From assembly GCA_946886855.1 (NCBI GenBank), contig CAMPJJ010000051.1:1-37575 (forward strand): 37,575 nt of DNA, written 5' to 3'. Of this stretch, positions 31,843 to 37,575 are shown one piece after another (the stretch's first letter is position 1; every line of letters begins with the position of its first letter). This DNA comes from an uncultured Roseateles sp. GTDB taxonomy: Bacteria > Pseudomonadota > Gammaproteobacteria > Burkholderiales > Burkholderiaceae. Both the position numbers and the translations under genes were made by a program. Under the pieces are notes generated by a model. That model was given only the letters and a program-made list of their open reading frames with translations, searched no databases and had not been told where the DNA came from.

Positions 31843-32838
31843 ATGAGCGACGCCCGCACCGATCCTCCGACCCACCTCCGCGTCCACCAGTTCGCCGGCC
31901 TCCAGCCCGGTCCCAAGCTGCTGGTGACGGCCGCCGTGCACGGCAACGAGGTCGCCGGCGTCGGCGCGATCCGGCGCGTGATGGCGATGCTGGACGAGGG
32001 CGCGCTGACGCTGCGCAAGGGCACGCTGACGATGATCCCCGTGGTCAATCCGCTGGCCCATCGCCTGCAGCGCCGCGAGGGCGAACGCAACCTGAACCGC
32101 AACCTGCGCGTCAACCCGATCCCCCAGGACTTCGAGGACCGCATTGCCAACCGCCTGTGCCCCTGGATCGCCGCGAGCGACGTGCTGCTGGACCTGCACA
32201 GCTTCAACAACCCGGGTCCGGCCTTCGCGATGATCGGACCGCGCGACAACGACGGCGACCTGGAGCCCTTCCGCCACCAGGCCGCCGAGAGCGCGCTGGC
32301 GCTGGCCGTGGGCACCTCGCGCCTGGTCGAGGGCTGGTTGTCGACCTACGCGCTGGGCCTGAAGCGCCGCGCCGAGAAGGCGGCGGACGGCTCGCGCCGG
32401 ATGGCGCTGCAGCAGGACCCGCATTACGGCGTCGGCACCACCGAGTACATGCGCAGCACCGGCGGCTACTGCATCACGCTCGAATGCGGCCAGCACGCCG
32501 ACCCGCAGGGGCCCGAGGTCGCCTTCCAGGCGATCCTGCGCACGCTGGTGCTGCTGGGCATGATCGCGCCCGAGGGCGTCGAGCTCGCCGACCCCAAGCG
32601 CCCCGTCGAGCTGCTGCAGCTCTATGAGGTCGTCGACCGCGAGAGCCCCGACGACACCTTCGCCCGCGCCTGGGCCAGCTTCGACGCGATCGCCGAGGGC
32701 GAGCGCATCGGCACCCGCGCCGACGGCACGCCGGTGCTGGCGCCGGCCGGCGGCCGCATCGTCTTCCCGAACAACAACGCGGAGCCCGGCCACGAGTGGT
32801 TCTACCTGGCAAAGCCCAGCGACCGCGTGTTGGCTTGA
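31843..32838 (+). CDS. Succinylglutamate desuccinylase/aspartoacylase family hydrolase, 331 aa
   Basis: A zinc carboxypeptidase-fold deacylase. Zinc ligands: His and Glu in TAAVHGNEVAG (about residues 26-36) and His in LLDLHSFNNP (about 120). The asparagine/arginine substrate region is ERNLNRNLRVNP. The catalytic glutamate is in ITLECGQHAD (about 215). The family hydrolyses N-acyl amino acids; there is no astA-D context, so arginine catabolism is not supported. Start ATG 31843; upstream in-frame codons lack family similarity. Confidence 0.88.
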   Translation: MSDARTDPPTHLRVHQFAGLQPGPKLLVTAAVHGNEVAGVGAIRRVMAMLDEGALTLRKGTLTMIPVVNPLAHRLQRREGERNLNRNLRVNPIPQDFEDRIANRLCPWIAASDVLLDLHSFNNPGPAFAMIGPRDNDGDLEPFRHQAAESALALAVGTSRLVEGWLSTYALGLKRRAEKAADGSRRMALQQDPHYGVGTTEYMRSTGGYCITLECGQHADPQGPEVAFQAILRTLVLLGMIAPEGVELADPKRPVELLQLYEVVDRESPDDTFARAWASFDAIAEGERIGTRADGTPVLAPAGGRIVFPNNNAEPGHEWFYLAKPSDRVLA

Positions 32839-32860
32839 GCTTCTGGCTAGAGTGGGTGGC

Positions 32861-33556
32861 ATGAACGACACCACCGAATCCAAGAGCCAGCCGCTGCAGC
32901 CCCTGCGCATCGACTTCGTCTCCGACGTCGCCTGCCCCTGGTGCGCCGTGGGCCTGAAGTCGCTGGAGACCGCCCTCGCCCGCGTGCCGGAGGTGCAGGT
33001 CGACATGCACTTCCAGCCCTTCGAGCTGAACCCGCAGATGGTCCCCGAGGGCGAGGACATCGAGGAACACCTGACGCGCAAGTACCGCTCGACGCCCGAG
33101 CAGCGCAAGGACATCCGCGCGCACCTGAAGCAGCGCGGCGCCGACGTCGGATTCACCTTCACCGAAGGCGCGCGCAGCCGCGTCTGGAACACCTTCGACG
33201 CGCACCGCCTGCTGCACTGGGCCGGGCTGCAATCCGCGCAGGCGCAGCGCGACCTGAAGCTCGCGCTGCTCACCGCGTATCACACCGACGGCAAGAACCC
33301 GGGCGACCGCGAGACGCTGCTGGCCACGGCGCGCGAGATCGGCCTCGACGCCGCCGAGGCGGCGCGCGTCCTGGACAGCGGCGAGTTCGCCGACGAGGTG
33401 CGCGACGCGGAGTCGCTGTGGCAGAGCCGCGGCATCAGCTCGGTGCCGGCGGTCGTGATCAACGAGAAGTACCTGATCTCGGGCGGCCAGCCGCCGGAGG
33501 CCTTCGAGCAGGCACTGCGCCAGATCGCGAGCGAACAGCAAGTGCAGGCGACGTAA
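32861..33556 (+). CDS. DsbA family oxidoreductase, FrnE-like, 231 aa
   Basis: A thioredoxin-fold protein of the FrnE/2-hydroxychromene-2-carboxylate isomerase group. The active-site CPWC is in IDFVSDVACPWCAVGLK (about residues 25-28); an all-helical insertion follows; the cis-Pro is in ISSVPAVVINEKYLISGGQP near the end. There is no signal peptide, so the protein is cytoplasmic, unlike DsbA of the periplasm. Likely disulfide reductase or isomerase in stress protection. It starts 22 bases after the deacylase gene. Confidence 0.92.
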   Translation: MNDTTESKSQPLQPLRIDFVSDVACPWCAVGLKSLETALARVPEVQVDMHFQPFELNPQMVPEGEDIEEHLTRKYRSTPEQRKDIRAHLKQRGADVGFTFTEGARSRVWNTFDAHRLLHWAGLQSAQAQRDLKLALLTAYHTDGKNPGDRETLLATAREIGLDAAEAARVLDSGEFADEVRDAESLWQSRGISSVPAVVINEKYLISGGQPPEAFEQALRQIASEQQVQAT

Positions 33557-33624
33557 CCAACGCAAGGGGGTTGTTCCGCTGCCGGCGAGCCCCCCAGACC
33601 TGAGACAATCACCGCATCGTCTGA

Positions 33625-33657
33625 ACGGGGCCCGCGCCCGCCGCGTGGCCCCGTTTT
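33625..33657 (+). terminator. Terminator or attenuator between frnE-like gene and rdgC
   Basis: ACGGGGCC (33625-33632) and GGCCCCGT (33647-33654) form a perfect 8-bp stem with a 14-base GC-rich loop, followed by TTTT. It ends 40 bases before the host rdgC start, so rdgC either has a promoter in that short stretch or depends on read-through. Confidence 0.6.
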
Positions 33658-33697
33658 CATTGCTGTCGTCCTGACGTTGTCGCGAGTTGTCGTCCGT

Positions 33698-34741
33698 ATG
33701 TTCAAGAACCTGATCGTTTACCGCCTGGCAGCCGACTGGCAGCCCAATGTCGAGAAGCTCGAGGACGCCCTCGAGAACGAGCGTTTCGCCCCCTGCGGCG
33801 CCACGGAAGCGCTGTCCGCCGGCTGGGTGCCGCCGCGTGGCGAACCGGGCGCCCGGCTGCTGGAAGAGATCGGCGACCATTGGCTGCTGAGCCTGCGCAT
33901 GGAAAAGCGCGTGCTGCCCGGTTCGGTGGTGCGCGAGAAGGTCGACGAGATGGTCGAGCGCATCGAGCTCGAGACCGGCCGCCGTCCCGGCAAGAAACAG
34001 CAGCGCGACATGAAGGAGCAGGCCACGCTGGAGCTGCTGCCGCGCGCCTTCACGCTGCAATCCCACCTGCGGGTGTGGATCTCCCCCAAGCAGGGCTTCC
34101 TGATGGTGGACGCGGGCTCCATCGGCAAGGCCGACGAGCTGATCACGCTGCTGGTGAAGGCCGATTCGTCGATCAACCTGCACCTGCTGCAGAGCGCCGA
34201 ATCGCCGGCCGCCTGCATGGCCGCGTGGCTGATGGACGGCGTGCCGCCGGCGGACTTCGTCATCGACCGCGATTGCGAGCTCAAGGCGGCCGACGAGATG
34301 AAGGCCGCCGTGCGCTACGCCCGCCACAACCTGGACACCGACGAGGTCAAGGCGCACCTGACCAGCGGCAAGATGCCGACGCGTCTGGCGATGACCTGGA
34401 AGGAGCGCGTCTCCTTCACGCTGACGGACACGATGCAGATCAAGGGCATCAAGTTCCTGGACGTGGTCTTCGACGGCCGCGACAAGCCGGCCAAGGACGA
34501 GGCCTTCGACGTCGATGCGGCGCTGGCCACCGGCGAACTCGCGCAGCTGATCCCCGACATGATCGAAGGCCTGGGCGGCGAGCTCGACTTCATCGGCCAG
34601 TCGGCCAAGATCGCGGCGGAACATGCCCCGGGCGGCGCTTCACCCAAGCCTGCGGCATCGGAAGGCGCGGCGAAGGCGTCGAAGACCGCCCCGCCCGCGA
34701 AGGACGAGGACCTCGCCACCGAGGCGGCGCCCTGGGACTGA
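33698..34741 (+). CDS. rdgC: Host RdgC recombination-associated protein, 347 aa
   Basis: The chromosomal RdgC: it begins MFKNLIVYRLAADW and shares the family block LLQSAESPAACMAAWLMDG with the prophage copy. It binds double-stranded DNA and modulates RecA-dependent recombination and replication restart. It has an extra tail of about 33 residues rich in Ala, Pro and Lys (GGASPKPAASEGAAKASK). ATG 33698 matches the family start; an upstream in-frame codon at 33677 adds residues without similarity. Both copies are in the same orientation, 27 kb apart. Confidence 0.96.
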   Translation: MFKNLIVYRLAADWQPNVEKLEDALENERFAPCGATEALSAGWVPPRGEPGARLLEEIGDHWLLSLRMEKRVLPGSVVREKVDEMVERIELETGRRPGKKQQRDMKEQATLELLPRAFTLQSHLRVWISPKQGFLMVDAGSIGKADELITLLVKADSSINLHLLQSAESPAACMAAWLMDGVPPADFVIDRDCELKAADEMKAAVRYARHNLDTDEVKAHLTSGKMPTRLAMTWKERVSFTLTDTMQIKGIKFLDVVFDGRDKPAKDEAFDVDAALATGELAQLIPDMIEGLGGELDFIGQSAKIAAEHAPGGASPKPAASEGAAKASKTAPPAKDEDLATEAAPWD

Positions 34742-34793
34742 GCCCGCGCCTCCCGCCCAGCCTGCGCAATCCGCGGCACCTGCCGGATCTGAC

Positions 34794-35615
34794 ATGACGC
34801 ACGCCCCCGCCGCGGACACCGATTGGGTGCGTCACGGCGCGGGCCAGGATGGCCTCGATCGACTCGAGGCCTTTTTTCATGGCGAGGCCTACACGCCGCA
34901 TCGCCACGACACCTACGCGATCGGCACGACGCTGGCCGGCGTCCAGTCCTTCACCTATCGCGCGTCGCTGCGCCACAGCCTGGCCGGGCACACGGTCGTG
35001 CTGCATCCGGACGAACTCCACGACGGTCACGCGGGCACCGACGCCGGTTTCCGTTATCGCATGCTGTACCTGGCGCCGGCCCGGCTGCAGGAGATGCTCG
35101 GCGGCGTGGCCCTGCCCTTCGTGCCGGGCGGCGTGTCGACCGATCCCCGGCTCGCGCGTGCCACGCGCAGGTTGCTGACGCAGCTCGCCGCGCCGCTCGA
35201 CGCGCTGGAGCAGGACGACGGGCTGCTGACACTTGCCACCGCGCTGCAGCTTGCGGCAGGCTCGTCGCCGCGGCGTCTGCGCGGCGACTACCGCGCCGCC
35301 CAGGTCGCGCGCGAATACATGGACGATCGCCTCGACGGCGTCGTCACGCTGGACGAGCTCGCCAGGGTCGCGGGCCGCGATCGATGGAGCCTCTCGCGCG
35401 ACTTCCGCGCCAGCTTCGGCACCAGTCCGTATCGCTACCTCACCTTGCGGCGGCTGGACCTGGCGCGCCGACTGATGCTCGCCGGGCAAGCGCTCGCGGA
35501 CTGCGCGGTCCACGCCGGCTTCGCCGACCAGAGCCACCTGACGCGCCAGTTCGCGCAGGCGTTCGGCGTCACGCCGGCACGATGGCTGCGCATGTCGGGC
35601 CAGGAACATGGCTAG
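34794..35615 (+). CDS. AraC-family transcriptional regulator, 273 aa
   Basis: The N-terminal cupin-type ligand domain has histidines in YTPHRHDTYAIGTTLAGVQS and PDELHDGHAG. The C-terminal AraC DNA-binding domain has two helix-turn-helix units: VTLDELARVAGRDRWSLSRD, FRASFGTSPYRYLTLRRLDL, then DCAVHAGFADQSHLTRQFAQ and FGVTPARWL. The ligand and target are unknown; it does not obviously belong to the flanking genes. The stop codon TAG runs directly into a GCCAG tandem repeat. Confidence 0.9.
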   Translation: MTHAPAADTDWVRHGAGQDGLDRLEAFFHGEAYTPHRHDTYAIGTTLAGVQSFTYRASLRHSLAGHTVVLHPDELHDGHAGTDAGFRYRMLYLAPARLQEMLGGVALPFVPGGVSTDPRLARATRRLLTQLAAPLDALEQDDGLLTLATALQLAAGSSPRRLRGDYRAAQVAREYMDDRLDGVVTLDELARVAGRDRWSLSRDFRASFGTSPYRYLTLRRLDLARRLMLAGQALADCAVHAGFADQSHLTRQFAQAFGVTPARWLRMSGQEHG

Positions 35616-35650
35616 GCCAGGCCAGGCCAGGCCAGGCCAGGCCAGGCCGG
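35616..35650 (+). repeat. Pentanucleotide tandem repeat (GCCAG)6 plus one variant unit
   Basis: Six perfect GCCAG units (35616-35645) and a variant GCCGG (35646-35650) begin one base after the TAG stop of the AraC-type gene. They lie outside the coding sequence and about 125 bases before the cupin gene. Copy number could vary by slippage. Confidence 0.9.
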
Positions 35651-35774
35651 GCCCAAGACTCGAGTTCCCGTTCGAACTGGACGCACGATCGTTCAAGACG
35701 CGGCGAGGGCCGGTCGACAAGATAGGCGCTCCATCAAACCTCAGCGTGCTGAACGCCTTGCACGCCTTGACGCC

Positions 35775-36173
35775 ATGACGAGCACTGCCGCCCTGCCGAC
35801 CTCGCCGCGGGACTACCGCGCCATCAACCTCACCGACAAGCTCTCGCTGCTGCACGAGCAGTGGTCGCAGCGCGTGGTGGCCGAGATCAACGACTACCAG
35901 TTCAAGATCGCCAAGGTCGAGGGCGAGTTCCTCTGGCATGCCCACGCCGACACGGACGAGGCCTTCCTCGTCGTGGCCGGCGAGCTGCGCCTGGACTTCC
36001 GCGACGGCGCGGTCACGCTGCGCGCGGGCGAGCTGTTCGTCGTCCCGCGCGGCGTGGAGCACAAGCCCAGCGCCGAACGGGAGACGCACCTGCTGGTCAT
36101 CGAGCCGCGCGGCGTATTGAACACCGGCGCGGAACCCAACGAGCGCACGCGGCCGAACGACGTGTGGGTCTGA
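35775..36173 (+). CDS. Single-domain cupin protein, 132 aa
   Basis: A small beta-barrel cupin. The first metal motif is FLWHAHADTDEAFLVVAGEL (two His and a Glu) and the second is VVPRGVEHKPSAERETHLLV, the usual His-x-His-(x)n-Glu and late His. Probably a metal-binding isomerase, oxygenase or sugar-binding protein; the substrate is not deducible. The full domain is present, with no signal peptide. The frame is well supported by high GC3. Confidence 0.85.
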   Translation: MTSTAALPTSPRDYRAINLTDKLSLLHEQWSQRVVAEINDYQFKIAKVEGEFLWHAHADTDEAFLVVAGELRLDFRDGAVTLRAGELFVVPRGVEHKPSAERETHLLVIEPRGVLNTGAEPNERTRPNDVWV

Positions 36174-36194
36174 GCGCGACCGGTCGACTGCCGG

Positions 36195-36875
36195 TCAAGG
36201 CGCCCGGGGGGCCTGTCGCGCCAGACGCAGGAGCGTCGCCGGCTCGTCCTCGACGAGCTGGCGCAGGGCACTGCGCAAAGCGTTCTTGAAATCATCGACC
36301 TCGCCCGCAGAGGGGAAGTCCTTGCGCCCCGTCGGTGGCGGTGTCAGCGCCACGCACAGCGCCTTGGCGATGCCCTCCACGCTGAACCCGCCCCAGCCCA
36401 CCGGCGGAAATTTTCCGCGCACGCGCAGACTCGACGTGGTCGTCACCATGACGTGATCGGCGGTGCCATCGCCCGCATGGACCACATGCAAGGTTCGCGC
36501 GTTCGGCCGCTCGACGTACGGGGGCGGGAGGTCGTCCGCATCCGCCGTATGAACCACGACCTCCGCGCCGTTGAACCCCTTCATCGCGAGGCCGACGGCG
36601 GCCAGGGCGCTGATCATGGCGCTCCGCTCACGTACATCGAGCCACGCGGCACCGCCGCCGAAGATCTTCTCGAACAAGGCCTGGGCCTGGTCGGTCTGTC
36701 GGGTGTGTTCGGTCGGGTCCGCCGAAGCGGTCTGCGTCGCTCGATCGACCAGCGCGCCCCTGGCAGCCCTCGGCTCGCCGAGGACGCGCGGCAGGTCGGC
36801 ACCGTGTCCGGGGACATCCGGCAGGAAGGGAGCGCCCGCGTCGACGGTCGCCGCGCTGCACAAGCTGTTCAGCAT
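36195..36875 (-). CDS. Hypothetical protein, 226 aa
   Basis: A soluble protein with no recognised family. The first 60 residues are Pro/Ala-rich, then helical (QALFEKIFGGGAAWLDVRER, then AMISALAAVGLAMKGFNGAE), then a beta-rich central part (ARTLHVVHAGDGTADHVMVT, then LRVRGKFPPVGWGGFSVEGI) and a helical end (LRSALRQLVEDEPATLLRLA). The frame opens with a GTG at 36902, but GAGG touches it with no spacing; ATG 36875 has GGAA about 7 bases upstream and is preferred. It converges with the cupin gene. Confidence 0.6.
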   Translation of the reverse strand: MLNSLCSAATVDAGAPFLPDVPGHGADLPRVLGEPRAARGALVDRATQTASADPTEHTRQTDQAQALFEKIFGGGAAWLDVRERSAMISALAAVGLAMKGFNGAEVVVHTADADDLPPPYVERPNARTLHVVHAGDGTADHVMVTTTSSLRVRGKFPPVGWGGFSVEGIAKALCVALTPPPTGRKDFPSAGEVDDFKNALRSALRQLVEDEPATLLRLARQAPRAP

Positions 36876-36967
36876 GAGAAGTTCCGAGAAGTCGCAAGGC
36901 ACCCTCAGTGTGCGCCTGACACGCCTCGTTCACACCGTCGCCGAGGACCCTTGCAGCGCCTGGCCTG

Positions 36968-37549
36968 CTAGAACAGATCCTGCTGTTCGCCGACCTGCTG
37001 CCCCGTCGCGCGGGCCTCGATCGCGAGGATCTTCAGCTTGGTCGCGACGCCGCCCGGCGCGGAGAAGCCCGTCAGGTTCGCCGCCTTGCCCGCCGCCGGC
37101 GCGCCCATCACGCGATGGCAAGGCACGATGGGCGCGAACGGGTTCTGGCCCTCGGCGCGGCCGACGGCGCGCGCCGCGTTCGGTTGCCCGATCCGCGCCG
37201 CCACCTCGCCGTAGGTCAGCGTCTGTCCGACCGGGATGCGCCGCGTGAACGCCAGCACCTCGCGATCGAAGGCCGCGACCGCGCTGTCGTCGAGTTCGAT
37301 CTCGAGCAGGTCGCGCGGCTCGCCGTCGAGCAGCGCGCGCACGCCGAGGCAGGCCTGCTTCACCGTGTCGGGCAGGCGCTCGAAGTCCGCCTCCTCGCGC
37401 GCGGCGGGGAAGCGCACCCGCATGCGGTCGCGCGTGACGGACAGGCTCTCTTCCGGCAACTGCGAAGCGACGATGCCGCGCGCCGTCCACGCGATGCCGC
37501 AGTGGCCGAGCACCGTCGGATAGCAATGGAAGAACACCTGCGGTGCCAT
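36968..37549 (-). CDS. ogt: Methylated-DNA--protein-cysteine methyltransferase, 193 aa
   Basis: Removes O6-alkyl groups from guanine by transfer to its own Cys. The active site is PIVPCHRVMGAPAAG (about residue 140), preceded by the DNA-binding region TRRIPVGQTLTYGEVAARIG and QPNAARAVGRA with the arginine finger. The length and lack of an Ada N-terminal domain indicate the Ogt type. An octanucleotide tandem repeat lies directly before the ATG and no Shine-Dalgarno is seen within it. Confidence 0.93.
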   Translation of the reverse strand: MAPQVFFHCYPTVLGHCGIAWTARGIVASQLPEESLSVTRDRMRVRFPAAREEADFERLPDTVKQACLGVRALLDGEPRDLLEIELDDSAVAAFDREVLAFTRRIPVGQTLTYGEVAARIGQPNAARAVGRAEGQNPFAPIVPCHRVMGAPAAGKAANLTGFSAPGGVATKLKILAIEARATGQQVGEQQDLF

Positions 37550-37575
37550 GGGGCGATGGGGCGATGGGGCGATGG
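37550..37575 (-). repeat. Octanucleotide tandem repeat against the ogt start
   Basis: Reading the minus strand, CCATCGCC repeats three times (plus strand GGCGATGG units from about 37551) and abuts the ATG of ogt at 37549. The array touches the window edge, so total copy number is unknown. It occupies the place where the ribosome binding site would be. Confidence 0.75.

Overview
The window comes from a high-GC betaproteobacterium, most likely Burkholderiales (Rubrivivax/Roseateles/Comamonadaceae-like). This rests on the mutS, pyrG, DUF1330 protein, eno, ftsB order, on the RdgC, Hsp33 and CTP synthase sequences, and on GC-rich codon use. No database search was possible, so the genus is an inference. 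No rRNA, tRNA, insertion sequence or CRISPR array was found.

Bases 1 to about 12,538 are the regulatory and early end of a lambda-like temperate prophage. It runs off the left edge; no head, tail or lysis genes are in view. A short CI-type repressor (plus strand) and a Cro-like protein (minus strand) diverge from a 40-bp palindromic operator (3166-3205). A second 40-bp operator of the same design (4861-4900) lies in front of a long rightward operon, so the two match lambda OR and OL. The leftward side carries cro, a membrane protein, a CII-like regulator and a DUF1376-type replication protein. Downstream of the repressor are three genes likely expressed in the lysogen (zinc ribbon plus membrane anchor, a 72-aa protein, an exported protein), closed by a strong terminator. 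The rightward operon (4942-12453) is tightly coupled, with ATGA, GTGA and TTGA overlaps. It encodes small phage proteins, a phage copy of the recombination protein RdgC, a DUF1364-type nuclease, an IclR-type DNA-binding domain on an unrelated tail, a DNA methyltransferase-like protein, DUF4224 and a tyrosine integrase. A DUF3606 gene sits antisense inside this operon.

The integrase ends 85 bp before the mutS start codon, so the prophage abuts the 5' end of the mismatch-repair gene. No Shine-Dalgarno is visible in front of mutS. This recalls the elements that switch mutL in Streptococcus pyogenes and is the most interesting arrangement in the window.

From 12,539 on the DNA is ordinary chromosome: mutS, an alpha/beta hydrolase, pyrG, a DUF1330 protein, eno and ftsB. 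A probable NAD-salvage group follows (pnuC, a NadR-type kinase and a lipoprotein 5'-nucleotidase). Then come hslO, a gamma-class carbonic anhydrase, a DUF455 protein, a DMT exporter, a Lrp-type regulator divergent from an omega-amino acid:pyruvate aminotransferase, a second DMT exporter, a LmbE-type deacetylase, an aspartoacylase-family hydrolase and a FrnE/DsbA oxidoreductase. The host rdgC (about 77% identical to the prophage copy by hand count), an AraC regulator, a cupin, an unknown protein and a methylated-DNA repair methyltransferase complete the window. Two short tandem repeats, (GCCAG)6 after the araC-type gene and an octanucleotide repeat against the start of the repair methyltransferase, are possible slippage sites.
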